Program-made: the position numbers and the translations under genes | Part shown: positions 1 through 10,732 of the stretch, one piece after another | Numbering within the stretch: the stretch's first letter is position 1 | Layout of the letters: every line of letters begins with the position of its first letter | Source: Euborellia annulipes | Taxonomy: Eukaryota > Arthropoda > Insecta > Dermaptera > Anisolabididae | Length of the DNA: 64,000 nucleotides | Reading direction: 5' to 3' | Assembly: GCA_023213315.1 (NCBI GenBank) | Contig: JAKCPI010009509.1 | Location: forward strand, 1 to 64,000 | The notes under the pieces: model-generated | What the model saw: only the letters and a program-made list of their open reading frames with translations | Told to the model about the DNA's origin: nothing | Databases searched by the model: none

Positions 1-90
1 AATATTTTAATGAATGATCATTTCCTCTCCTATTTAAAATTTTCTTAAAAATATATAAATAAATTAGAAATTCTAGTTTATATACATACA

Positions 91-305
91 AGTGGTAAGC
101 CCGCCGGAGGCTGCGCCCCTGGACCCCCTTGCTCACCTTTGGCGAGCAAATGCATCAAATTTATTCTTGCTCACTGTTTTGAAAATTTTAAAGTGTTAAA
201 TTTCCCTCTCTGACTCTGCTACCTCTCACTCTAACTATTCAGCGAGAGAGTGAGTGGTAAACAGGCACATAAAACGGAAGCGAGTGGCTAGCGCTTTATA
301 TATTA
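91..305 (+). repeat. GC-rich interspersed repeat, family A
   Basis: A GC-rich block resembling CCGCCGGAGGCTGCGCCCC, then a small hairpin of the form TTGCTC...GAGCAA, leads into an AT-rich body containing TTAAATTTCCCTCTCTGA. The same order is seen at 14235-14480, and the GC-rich head recurs in pieces near 3690, 8400, 28750, 30520, 54950 and 62930. No coding content and no clear target duplication were found. Class unknown; it could be a SINE or a non-autonomous element. Confidence 0.6.
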
Positions 306-971
306 GAATGATATGATCATCTCACAAGGGGCACCTCTTGGCGAGTTGAGGCTGAATTCATTTTATGCCAGTCTTCCCCTCCCCAATCAAGCATCGAACC
401 AAGAGAGGTCGTTCTATTTCTTCTGGATCATACTCTCTTTAAATTTAAAAGTTACTTTAATACAAGACAATATGTATTTTGCATTACATATAATATCCCC
501 CCACCCACCATTGTCTATATACTTGACTATTAGGATCGAAGTTTTTCGTAGATGAGCAAAGAAGTGGGACTTTGGGAATTTGACTAGCCCCACCCCTCTG
601 GTAGGAGCTTTGCCCGGAAGAAGCTAAAGCAGTTTAATTACTTGATTGGAGTTGCGCCAAGCCGGTGTCTGTAGAGAGACATTTAGCGCCCTTCCATACC
701 CCATAACTCCGTATTCTACAGGCTTCTCACCACGCCAATTCGCAAATAATGCATTTCTTTTAACTCTTGTTTAGCGTTAAATAGTTTTTACTTTTGCTTT
801 TAAAAACATCTATTTTTAAAGAAGTAATACTTTGTGTATATTCCTTTAACCCTTTAACGCCGGAATAAATTTTTCTTTATTTTTCTCAAATAACAAATTG
901 AATATATTTATTATGGTCTACTTAAATGAAATATCATTAAAAAATACTTTCCCGTATTCACGGTATTGACT

Positions 972-1115
972 GTGATCATATGATCACGCTAGGCGTTTAT
1001 GGGAGCAAATTTTGAAAAAATGAAAAAAATTATAATTTTTTTTTTACAACATTGGAAATATTTATTTAGATCTAATAGAAAATTTCGTAAACGCCTAGCG
1101 TGATCATATGATCAC
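972..1115. repeat. Perfect 28-bp inverted repeat with nested palindrome
   Basis: The arms at 972-999 and 1088-1115 are exact reverse complements. Each contains the 16-bp palindrome GTGATCATATGATCAC followed or preceded by GCTAGGCGTTTA. The loop is about 88 bases of AT-rich DNA. The string AACGCCTAGCG recurs at about 9547, so this belongs to a dispersed family. Probably a fold-back element; nothing coding is visible. Confidence 0.75.
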
Positions 1116-1699
1116 GGAAAATTTATCTTGAGTTTTTGCTATTATAAATAAAAATTATTTTAATTTGTATTACATTATTAATAAATAAGTACATTTAAGA
1201 TAAATAATCCATACGATTTGAAATAATAAAATATTACTAACTTGGAATGTATCTCAGTAGCTGCCAGGGGCGGATTAATGCAAGTTTGTCGGGGGGGGGG
1301 GGCGGTTTTTTCAACTTTTGATTGGTAATTGAGGAATAGATTAAAAATTCTTCTTGTGAATGAAAAAAAAAATCCTTTTACAATATATTTGGCAAATGAA
1401 ATAAAAGAAGATAACGATAAGGAATGCGATCTTTGTCTCTTATGCAGAGATAAAGAGATAAAAAGGAAAAAAGACATTTGAGGGAGAGACAATGCAGAAC
1501 AGGTGAAATGTTAAATATTGACAAATCAGGCTGAAGGAAGAATCTAAATAATTCATATGACTGACAAAAATTAACACTACTACTAAATAAAAAATTATTT
1601 GCCCCTGGCTTAAAAATTTTTACTGGAGTAAATAATAATTTAATAAAATATGATAAACAAAAAAAAAAAACAAAAAAAAATGTAATCAATAATTTTTAC
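1116..1699. other. AT-rich interval with one G-run element end
   Basis: Contains a terminus-like stretch CCAGGGGCGG at about 1266 followed by a G run, and TTTGCCCCTGGC at about 1598 in the opposite sense. The flanking 8-mers do not match, so an element could not be confirmed. Otherwise low-complexity AT DNA with no gene. Confidence 0.4.
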
Positions 1700-1990
1700 G
1701 AATTGTTGCGAAGTCAACGATTGATTAAAATTCAAAAATCAATTATTTTTTAGATGCTCTTTGAAATGTATATTCCCATTTTGCCATTGAAATCTTCTGA
1801 GGACCAGTTTACTCTTGTATTTCCTAGAAAGATAAGAGAAATGTTTGCCATGGTAACAAAATATAAATATGTTCGGATTCCTATACTTATAAATTTTACA
1901 TCTTGAAATTAGTATGTACCGTACAGTCGGAAACTAAATATATGTCGACACAAAAAATCTAGTGCGACCAGTCACACCAGATTTTAATAA
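1700..1990 (-). repeat. Fragment of ACTTTCTCTTACC-family repeat
   Basis: Minus-strand copy of the body of the high-copy family whose best copy is 6502-7118. Shared blocks include the part reading ATTATTTTTTAGATGCTCTTT, the CATGGTAACAAAATATAAA stretch and a terminal hairpin-like GTGCGACCAGTCACACC. Confidence 0.75.
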
Positions 1991-2028
1991 ATCTTAATCA
2001 TTTAAATTATTAAAATTTTATTTGATTA

Positions 2029-2307
2029 CAAGAGCGGATCCAGAGGAGTTTCTAGGTGGGGGGGGGTAATCTGATGTGACTGGTCGCACAGCACAAAATT
2101 TTTTTTTCTTACATTCGGTAATTTAAAGGTGCATTCTTTACTTGTTTACCAGAATATAAATACAAATCTAATTTTTAAGTATTAATTTTAAAAATTTTAT
2201 ATTTAAAATAAAATTCAATTCCCAAAAAAAAAATATTTTCTCAATTCTCGGGGAAAGGGGTAATTACCCCCTCTACCCCCCCCCCCCCCCCCTTATATCC
2301 GCCCTTG
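2029..2307. mobile_element. hAT-type non-autonomous element, 279 bp, 8-bp TSD
   Basis: Starts CAAGAGCGGATCCAG and ends TATCCGCCCTTG, giving imperfect terminal inverted repeats. The flanks 2021-2028 and 2308-2315 are both TTTGATTA, an exact 8-bp target duplication as expected of hAT transposases. G and C runs lie just inside the ends. The interior includes TGTGACTGGTCGCACAGCAC, also an end segment of the ACTTTCTCTTACC family, so the element has absorbed part of another repeat. No ORF; it would need a transposase in trans. Confidence 0.85.
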
Positions 2308-2667
2308 TTTGATTATGACGTCAAATGCAAGTCTTGCGCCATGCCATTGAAAACCTGTGTTTCTTGTCATTTGATTATGACGTCACATTTGCATGCAAGT
2401 CTTTTAACCAAGTGGCATGCTTATTTGATAAGCCTTTTGTGATTGGCCGATAGTGAAACCACTCACCAATTAGAGCGCTTCTTTTAGGCGGGTGTTGGCA
2501 TCAAATCTCTCTTTCTGCTTGCTGTCTGTCTGTGTATCTGTGAACAAAATATCCCAAGAACGGAAAGAGCTAGGAGGTTGAAATTTTATATACAAGTTAG
2601 GCGGGGTGCCTAACTCCCAGGGACGTGACACGAAACTTTTGAACAAAATTAGCCAAAGAGTACTAGT

Positions 2668-3192
2668 CAGTGGCGGATCCAGAGGTGTTTCTCGGGTTGG
2701 GGGGGGGGGGTTACCCTGGAGTGACTGGTCGCACAGCACACATTTTTTTCTTAATTTCGGTAATTTAAAGGCGCATTCTGTACTTGTTTGCCAGAATATA
2801 AATACAAATCAAATTTTTAAGTATTAATTTTTAAAATTTTACATTAAAAATACATTTTTTTTTTTTTCGAAAAAAGTATTTTTGCAATTGGAAGATTTTC
2901 GCTGGATAAGATGTATAGGAAAGAACTGGAGAATAAAAACCAGCAATTGATTGAAAACTTCGCTTGCACTTGCGTCTGACCCCTGCTTCTCCGAGAAATT
3001 TTAAAATAATCCTCAACCATTGTTTGACACGGGCCCTCCACCAAATCATTTGTTTGCACTGATGATGACTAGGCGTAATGCCAGTCGAAATATTTGCCAA
3101 TTAAAGATGATGTGAGAGGGTCCATCAAAAGTATTTTTTCAAATATCAGCCGGATAATTACCCCCTTTACCCCCCCCTTGTATCCGCCCTTG
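2668..3192. mobile_element. hAT-type non-autonomous element, 525 bp, 8-bp TSD
   Basis: Ends are CAGTGGCGGATCCAG and TGTATCCGCCCTTG. Flanks 2660-2667 and 3193-3200 are both GTACTAGT, exact 8 bp. Removing the element and one copy of GTACTAGT restores the sequence seen in uninterrupted copies of the host repeat, which confirms the boundaries. Related by its ends to 2029-2307, 19366-19743 and 46017-46276. A hammerhead-like core lies inside at 3059. Confidence 0.9.
3055..3105 (+). ncRNA. Hammerhead-like motif, GAAAT variant
   Basis: CTGATGA at 3059-3065 is followed by a stem II hairpin (TGACT pairing with AGTC, extended by GGC/GCC with one bulge) and then GAAATATTTGCC instead of GAAACGTC. The same variant core occurs at 58969. 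The usual GUH cleavage site is not obvious, so activity is doubtful. Confidence 0.4.
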
Positions 3193-3245
3193 GTACTAGT
3201 ACTTTACTGATGTAATTTTTCAGTTTTTTTTTCGATTTTCTCGCG

Positions 3246-4660
3246 CCTAGTGCGCCTTCCTCCTGATTAGCCCACTATATATCGCCGCGATATATCTTAG
3301 GGAAAACTTATAACTTATCACTTATACATTTCTAATTTAGAGGTCCTATTGAAATTTAAAATTTTTTCCTCTTCTAAGAGTCTAGACTAAGCCTTAAGGG
3401 TTTAATATTTCTTAGTGAGACTTTTTTTTTTAAACATTACATAAAAGAGTTAGGAATTTTTAATAACTTTAAAAGATTTTTTTACAGGTGATGTATATAA
3501 GCCTACATATAGACAAAAGTTTGTCAAGGGCTGAAGGCTATTTTAACTTTAGCCAAAATGTTAAACATTATTTTTTTATCTTGAGAAAGTTAACGAAGAG
3601 AAAGTAATCAACGGATCAACGGGGGATAATGATTTTTATAATTTATTTTGATTTTTATAATTTAGATAGTTGCTTAGCCAGTCTGCGCAGCGGCGGGCTT
3701 GCGCCTAAGCAGCCAGGATCCCTCCATACCCTAAAATAATTAACTCATTATATATTGAAAGAATTTTGACAGAAAAATAATATTTGTTTACTTTCTTTAA
3801 AAAGTCAATTCTTTAATGTCTCAAAAAAGTTGCTCCCCATTAATATAAGTTACAATGGATAGGAAATGCAATTGATGACATCCATTTATTATTATTATAA
3901 CTTATCTTTACAGAAACATTTTAACTCAAATTAATCGGAAAATAGATTTTAGTTGATACAATTGATCAATACAATACAAAACAATAATCAAAGTATGATT
4001 AGTTGAAAGCCGGTAATTTACTAGAGAGGAGGGTTTCCCTTACTATGGGGATTAAGTATATTAATCCTAGTTTAAATTATAATTTAAACTTGCTTAGCGT
4101 TGTCTTTTGCTCACAATGAATATAAATTTTTACTTTTTAAGATATTCTCCACTCTTTTACTTTTTTTAAACCAAATCTCCATTTAATAAATTCTCTTTTT
4201 TTTCGTCTTAAAATTCAATTTCTATTCAATCATAACTCAGTCAAAGAGCAAAATGGCATCTTGAGGCAGGATAAGAAGAAAATAGCAGAAATTGACGATA
4301 TTAGAATAAAAATTATTTCTTCTTCTCACTTGAGAAAAAAGTAGCATTATTGTTTTTTTTTTTCAAAGCTTTTTTCATCAACCTATTAAATATAAAATTT
4401 AATAAGCTTTTATTTTATTAACCATTTACAAAATCTTCAACTGCAATTTGTTTTGTCGTGAAATTTTTAAATAGCTTGAAGTTTAAGGTTGTTCGGACAT
4501 TAGGGCACTTATAAAGATTAAAATCTAATTTTTTAATATGATATTAATCACTATCATATATTTATAAAATAATTTTTTGAAGCAGATCTGCCGAAGGGTT
4601 ATCGTGTAATTAATTATTAAAAATGGACAATACAAGTACAGGTGCAGCAAATAAAAAGAG
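3246..4660. other. Gene-free AT-rich interval
   Basis: Contains a family A head fragment at about 3676-3725 and homopolymer runs. No ORF, RNA or bounded element could be supported. Confidence 0.5.
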
Positions 4661-4671
4661 CCAAATGCCGA

Positions 4672-4718
4672 AAGGTAGACGTTTCGGACAAAATTTTATT
4701 TGTCCATCCTTAGTCCTT
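4672..4718 (-). ncRNA. Hammerhead ribozyme-like motif (one core change)
   Basis: Minus strand: CTAAGGA at 4713-4707 (consensus CTGANGA, G to A), stem II GGAC/GTCC around an AT-rich loop, then GAAACGTC ending at 4678. Stem I arms are AAGGA and TACCTT. Predicted cleavage would fall between 4678 and 4677. Same family as 6376-6426, on the opposite strand 1.7 kb away. The core change suggests loss of activity. Confidence 0.55.
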
Positions 4719-4884
4719 GTAGGCTTATAAACTAATTAGGCACAAAGTTGTCATTGTTGTTGAGGCACAAATTTGTGCACATGTATATTTTTTATAAAAA
4801 CAGGCAAGTGTTTAATGCTTCGTGAGAATCTATAAGATAATGGCTTATTGATAATATCTTATAAGATGCATGGCAACCATTCCT

Positions 4885-5291
4885 CCTACTTTTTTTTACC
4901 ATCAGAAGTACAAAAATAGTCTGCTTCAAAAGAATTCAAGAGCAAATGAGAATATACATTTTAAAGAGCATGTAAAAAATATTTGATTTTTGAATTTTAA
5001 TCAAAATAGTTAGAGCCAATTTTGAGAAAATAAAAAAAAAAAAACTGAAAAAGTACATCAGTAAAGTACTAGTACTTTTTGGCCGATTTTGTCCGGGAGG
5101 GTAGCTAACTTAAATATAATATTTCAATCCAGTAGCTCAATTCCTTTATACTAAAAATATTAACACACACTCAGACAGACAGACCAATTTGCGGGACCCA
5201 CTTTTTTGGACTCAGGGGGTCTATCAAAATCTTGACATGGAATTTTTGACATGATCGCAATACTTTCTTTAATAGGGTAAGAGAAAGTAAT
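4885..5291 (+). repeat. ACTTTCTCTTACC-family copy, 5' truncated
   Basis: Body and 3' end match 6502-7118, including TACATCAGTAAAGTACTAGT, CACACTCAGACAGACAG and the terminal GGTAAGAGAAAGTA. The 5' end is missing. Confidence 0.8.
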
Positions 5292-5806
5292 AATAATGTA
5301 AAAAAAAAATTCAAAATTCTCTTTATTTAGACCAAGAGCTGGAAAAGGTTTTATTTGTGTAATTTGAAAAGCATCTCATTATTTGAATAGAGTCAATAAA
5401 TGGCGTTAATTTGTCATCTTATTCCTTGGTGCACTCATTAAGAGAAGTTTCAATTTTGTCTATGACAATTTATGAATGCAAGTGAATGAATGCCGAGTCA
5501 CCTAGGGCCCATATAGACCTCTCTATTTATGCATAAGATACATGATATCGTTAAACAAGGACATAAAGCAGATATTGTTTATTACAATCTTAAACTCAGT
5601 GCTGTATATAATTGTCCTTTCATCCCAGCCAGCCAATCCTCTGCTCCTGAGGCGGATGTTGCTTCAAACAAAGACGTAATAAAGATATTTTCGAGGTCTA
5701 ACTTATTATTATCTCTTTTTTTTTGATAATTCATTTAAATTATAGCTTACCATTTCGATAATAAAAAATGTTAGTATATAAATTTAAAATTTACAGATGC
5801 TGGGCC

Positions 5807-6080
5807 CAGTGGCGTAGCGAAGCTTAACTCCGCGCCCGGGGCACAATACTTTTTTAGCCCCCCCCATTCGGAAACCATATAATATTATATGTAAAATATA
5901 CTCGCAAATTAATAAATACATAAAGTAAAATAAATAAAGTCAAAGGCTCAAACTAGGCTTTAAATTTGAGACAAAATTATCCAGCAATTTTTTGTTTTGC
6001 GGACTATTTGGAGCCCCTTTGTGAGTAACGCCCGGGGCATGATGACCCCCCCCCCCCCCCTCCCCTTCGCTACGCCACTG
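5807..6080. mobile_element. hAT-type non-autonomous element, 274 bp, 8-bp TSD
   Basis: Perfect terminal inverted repeats CAGTGGCGTAGCGAAG and CTTCGCTACGCCACTG. Flanks 5799-5806 and 6081-6088 are both GCTGGGCC. A C run lies just inside the right end. The interior is AT-rich without a transposase. Confidence 0.92.
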
Positions 6081-6375
6081 GCTGGGCCATTTAATCTTCA
6101 TGTTCAGATGTTTCTTTCTCGACACTCTTGTTGAATTTAGGTGTTAGGTTTTCAAATTATTAAGAAAATATTTTTGTGAAATCCTACAGTAAGACCGCAC
6201 TTAACACGTTCCAAATAAATGGCATGCCATCACAACATGTAATCAATGAGGAGTGAGACTTATAGACTCTCACGGAACATTGACACTGGCCTGATTTTAT
6301 AAAAAAATATACATGTGCATAAATTCGGGCCGCAACAACAATGACAACTTTAGGCCTAATTAGTTTATAAGCCAA

Positions 6376-6426
6376 CGAGGACTGAGGATGGGCAAGTAAA
6401 ATTTTGTCCGAAACGTCTCCCTTTCG
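6376..6426 (+). ncRNA. Type I hammerhead ribozyme, minimal helix III
   Basis: Core CTGAGGA at 6382-6388 fits CUGANGA. Stem II is GGGC paired with GTCC (one G-U) around an AT-rich loop. GAAACGTC at 6410-6417 supplies the GAAA box and a GUC site with almost no helix III. Stem I pairs GGA with TCC and, after an internal loop, CGA with TCG. Predicted cleavage is between 6417 and 6418. Such hammerheads are known from Penelope-like retroelements and may act as dimers. Downstream lies a TTTATTTGCTGC tail shared with the copy at 4672-4718. Confidence 0.75.
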
Positions 6427-6501
6427 GCATTTGGGATCCAAAGGCTCTCTTTATTTGCTGCACCTGTACTAGCTGTCTTCCATTCCATAACATCAACAGC
6501 A

Positions 6502-7118
6502 ACTTCTCTTACCTTCGGTAATCGAAAGTTGTGTTCTGTGCTTGTCACACCGTGTCGACATATATTTAATTTCCGTCGGTATAGAAGAATTCAAGATGTA
6601 AAATTTATAAACATGGGAAAATATTTATATTTTGTAACCATGGCAACCATTTCTCCTATCTTTCCTATGAAGCACAAGAGTAAAGTGTGCTTCAAACAAT
6701 TTTGAGGGCAAAACGAGAATATACATTTGAAAGAGCATCTAAAAAATAATTGATTTTTGAATTTTAATCAAAATCGTTAGAGCGAATTTTGAGAAAATCG
6801 GAAAAAACTGAAAAAGTACATCAGTAAAGTACTAGTACTCTTTGGCCGATTTTGATTAAAAGCTTATTTTTCCGGTTCCGGGGGATGTTTAACTTATATA
6901 TAAAATTTCAGCCTCTTAGCTCAATTCCTTCATGCTTAAAATTGAACACACACACACCCACCCACCCACACACACACACAGACAGACCATGTCTCGAAAA
7001 CCAGATTCAGGGGACCTCAAAACGTGAAGATCCATCAAAATCTCGACATCGAATTTTTGACATGAATCCAATACTTTCTCTCTATATATATTGCATATAT
7101 ACATAGGTAAGAGAAAGT
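6502..7118 (+). mobile_element. Best copy of the ACTTTCTCTTACC-family element
   Basis: Starts ACTTCTCTTACC and ends GGTAAGAGAAAGT, so the termini are inverted repeats. Internal order: a TTCGGTAAT hairpin zone, TCGACATATATTTA, CATGGCAACCATTTC, TACATCAGTAAAGTACTAGT, a CACACACA/CAGACAGACC stretch, GGGGACCTCAAAACG and TCGACATCGAATTTTTGACATG. No transposase. At least fifteen full or partial copies occur in this window on both strands. Probably a non-autonomous DNA element; superfamily not determined because no clear target duplication was seen. Confidence 0.75.
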
Positions 7119-7919
7119 AAAAAGAAATCAGAAGTCTTATGGTGAAGGGGTGGGACAAATGCTCTCCTATGCTCCCATCTCCCCCTTAAATGAGGGCACT
7201 GCTTTCAGTGCACGCCTCTGAGGATCAACTTCTTTTCTTTTTGTACATGGATTCGACATCTAAAGAAAAAGAACAGAGACAGAAACAAATACTTAAAAAT
7301 AAAATAGTTATCTTACTTTTGCCAGTCAAAAAAAAAAAAAAAAATTCTAAAATCCTTTTGGTTTTTTTGTAAATATAAGTTTTTATTTTATCATTAGAAT
7401 TTTTAAACAACCAAGTTGGAATGTTCTTACTTAGTCTTTATCCCAAACAAACAGTGCTTAAAGATGTTAGAGCTAAGATCCATAGAAGAAAGGAGTGAGG
7501 AAAGTGTCAAATACTTTTTATATTGTGATAAATGGCTGAAGAAACTGTCCCGAGTTGACTTGAGCTTTCCTAATCTTCGGTTATACGTAGTCAGAGAAGA
7601 AGACTATTCTTAGTTAAGGGTAGGCCAGGCTGACAAACTATCCATCAACAACTTTATTACTATCTATAAGGCATCTATTTAGGCCTACTTACTTAGTAAA
7701 TTCGCTCAGAATTTTCTCAATTCAAATATATAATAGGGAAAAAAAAGTATTTTATTTTTATAATGTGAGGAATTAAATAAGTTTCTTATAATACCCGTAA
7801 AACCTACACCACTTTCCCTCAAAACTATAATAAAATAATTATATTTTGATATCATGGCAACCATTTTTTTATCTTTTCTATGAATACAAGAGTAAAGTGT
7901 GCTTTAAAAGTTTCTGATG

Positions 7920-8060
7920 CCAAAGATTAAGGGTTCGCATTCCGCCTCAGACGAAAAATTTATTTCGCTTGAATTGATACAATTCAATTGAAATAAATAG
8001 GGACTGAATTTAAATGACCTCGCATGCCGAAAAAGACTTTAAATAAATTAAAAAAAAAAA
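7920..8060 (+). repeat. SINE-like unit
   Basis: GGGTTCGCATTCCGCC resembles a Pol III B box. It is followed by a TTGAAATAAATAG block and the tail GCATGCCGAAAAAGAC with AAATAAAT. The block order recurs at 22188-22370 and 36478-36760, where the head is more clearly tRNA-like. Confidence 0.55.
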
Positions 8061-8399
8061 AAATCAAAATGGCCTCAGTAGCCGAAAAAAATATTATTTT
8101 AAAATTTTTGAAAAAAGTCGGTCATAAAAGTCGCAAAAGTCGTTTTTAAAAATCTCCAAAAACCTTTCTTTTTATGAGATCACTGGAGATGTCTAAGAAA
8201 ATCTGAAAAAGTCTCAAAATTGACAAAAGCCGAAAGACTTTTTTCCCGCTCTCTAATCAGCCCAAAATAATGTCTATAATAGGTCAAAAATGGTAATAGG
8301 TCTATGGAGTTATGATGCATTTAACTGGCCCGCAACATCATTTGGGATGGCCACCCCTGGTCTAGAGCACACTTGCAATACAACAAAAAATTGTAATAA

Positions 8400-8485
8400 A
8401 CTTGCCCGCCGAAGCACGGAGGTTCAGGGGATGCAGCCCCCTGGCTAGGCAGAAAGCCCTCCCAAGGCAGGCTTTCGGCTAGTAT
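8400..8485 (+). repeat. Family A head fragment
   Basis: CTTGCCCGCCGAAGCACGG followed by GCAGCCCCCTGGCTAGG and a G/C hairpin-rich stretch resembles the GC-rich head of 91-305 and 14235-14480. Confidence 0.45.
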
Positions 8486-8769
8486 GGTATATAATAATAA
8501 TAATATAATATAATGAGATAAAAATGAATATATTAAAATTTAGGGTATAGGGTATATTTATTTAATAGCTGGCAAAGTTTTTAACCAATAAATTATTCCC
8601 CCAGTGAATTAATTAAAATTTATAACATCCAAAGAAGAACTATGGATGAACTTTTTAGAGAATTTTTTTACTATAACTATCCAATATAGCTACTGAATGA
8701 TATAGTAAAAGATGGCCTGGAGGGGGGGGATGATTGGCAGCCGAGCCTAGTCTCCAAATGGCTAATAAG

Positions 8770-9010
8770 CAATTAGCGGCCGAGGGTGGCGTTGTCGGAG
8801 TCGGCGATGCTCGTCGGCTCTCTCCGGTTAAACCCGGACGTCGGCGTCGGCATCGGCGTCGCGCGCGCCCCTTTCAGTCTTTTTGAATCAAAGAACGAAC
8901 GGGACGGGGACGCTCAGTCCGGTTGCGACCGCGACGCGACGCGCAACAATGCGCGCTTGTGCTTTAAGTGGCTTAAGTGACTTGTTGAACAGAACTGACA
9001 GACACGGCGC
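8770..9010. promoter_or_regulatory. CpG-rich island, possible promoter
   Basis: About 240 bases are strikingly GC- and CpG-rich against a very AT-rich background, with repeated GTCGGC hexamers and GCGCGCGCCC. A 64-codon open frame (8786-8980, plus) is probably a by-product of the composition. Could be a promoter or first exon of a gene whose body is not visible, or a foreign segment. No core promoter motif identified. Confidence 0.35.
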
Positions 9011-9079
9011 TCTTGACGCTGCCATCAAAAAATAAGGTAGATAATTAAATTTCTCCAGATTAGATTCGGTATCCATGCT

Positions 9080-10730
9080 GAAAAACGTCCGCGGTTGCTA
9101 TCATCTCTGTTACCATCCTCTCTCCCCCTCCATCCCCCCATCCTCCCACGACTTACTTGATAAATGACAAAAACGCCTGCCGTAAAATCCGTAAAAAGCC
9201 TTCTAAATATTGAATCTAACTTTCATTGCTACTGCTCTACAAAGAGCCGATAAATATCGAAATTTCCTCCTGATACCGGAATATGCTATATTATTTTAGA
9301 TATAGCCTACTATAAACTTATACTTCGGCAACTTGTTTTTTCGTATTTTTTAGCTGATTAACCCAAAGTAAGCTATTTATTATATTGGGAACTTTGGGCC
9401 ATAATGAAAGCAAAAGAACAAACTCAAGTGCCGGCAAAATAGTGAACTTAAATTTTTTTTTTTAATAACTATAAAATTTATTTCATCAAGTTCATTGAAT
9501 AATATAAAAATTACAAAAAATGATATAATTTTTGTTTTTACACACAAACGCCTAGCGTTTTTTGTAAATCTATTATTGGTAATTACAATTCAAATATTTA
9601 GAAAATATCTCAAAGATTCTTGAATGAAATAGTATGACATTTTTTTATTTTTCTTTTTTAATGTTTTATAACAATATAAATTTTCTTGGCTCACATCTTA
9701 ATAATTCGAGTGTATTCTGGTCGGTCTTTGCGATAATTAATCACTTTAAATTATTAACAAACTGATAGCAGAAGAGTATTTTAAAGAATAATTTATTATT
9801 TGATTCCCAGATGTTAATGTCTTTTTTATTATTTTTTTGGAATTCGAAAAAAGATACTATTTTTTGAATATAGTGTCAATTTTTGGAAAAGCGAGGCAAC
9901 ACTTGAGAGAAAAACATTTCTGACATCTGAGGGTATTTAGGGTATTCATTTTATTTAGTATATATTAGTAATAGTATATCTTTTAGTAATTTTTGAGATT
10001 TACAATATATAGGCTATTTGAATAAGATACTATATTAATATTCAATGAATACCTCGATTCAGACTTGATCTTCATAGATATATTAGTATTTAACAATTTG
10101 TGAATATACTATTTTATTTATTATATATATATTAATATATAATGTAAATAAAATTTTTATCACTCAAGAGTCGGGAGAAAATCATTGATCCTTGGAAAGT
10201 GAAGCTAAACCTCTATCTCTACTTCAAAACTTAAAATATTTTTTACAAAAAAGAATTAATAAATTTAAAACACTTTTAGTTAAATAAAATTTATATCACT
10301 TTTTTTGTTTTGAATTTTGAATTCATTGTAGGAAATAGCTAATTTAATATCAGAAGAATCAAATCATCTGGTTAAAATAAAGTCATTTAACTAGATTATG
10401 AACCCGGGCATAAGAGAGCCGGATGATGATTATATTATTATCATAGTTAGATCATGAATTACTCTTAACTTTTATGACTTTCCCATCCCCAGTGCTACTT
10501 CCATTCATCTAACAAATTTGTGTTTAAAATCGGCATCAAGTGAACAAACGATATATTAAAAAACACGACTAATATATGTAAATCAATACAAAATTCGAGT
10601 GTCCCAAGAAAGAAGATCAGTGCCGAGAAAGAAGTGTGTTAAAAGAGGTGAGATGCTTTATTTTTCAATCCTTCAAGTTGCGCATGAATATGAAAAGGAT
10701 GATGAAAATTTTGTATACTAAATAAGTGCA
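9080..10730. other. Gene-free AT-rich interval
   Basis: Starts with a pyrimidine-rich stretch (9095-9145) and continues as low-complexity AT DNA. Contains AACGCCTAGCG at about 9547. No gene or bounded element seen. Confidence 0.5.
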
Positions 10731-10732
10731 AA

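Larger units (their letters stand above)
2505..3245 (-). repeat. ACTTTCTCTTACC-family copy split by a hAT insertion
   Basis: The left part (about 2505-2667) and right part (3193-3245) are contiguous in other copies, for example around 37690 and 40740. The hAT-type element 2668-3192 interrupts it at GTACTAGT. Confidence 0.8.

Noticed and set aside
313..555. 80-codon plus-strand frame
   Set aside because: Composition-driven, no start context, domain or splice evidence; overlaps the edge of a repeat.
1378..1689. 103-codon minus-strand Phe/Leu-rich frame
   Set aside because: Low-complexity translation of A/T runs, overlapping another spurious frame.
4660..4720. CRISPR-like spacing of repeated cores
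   Set aside because: Repeats are dispersed kilobases apart on both strands in a eukaryotic genome, not a regular array.
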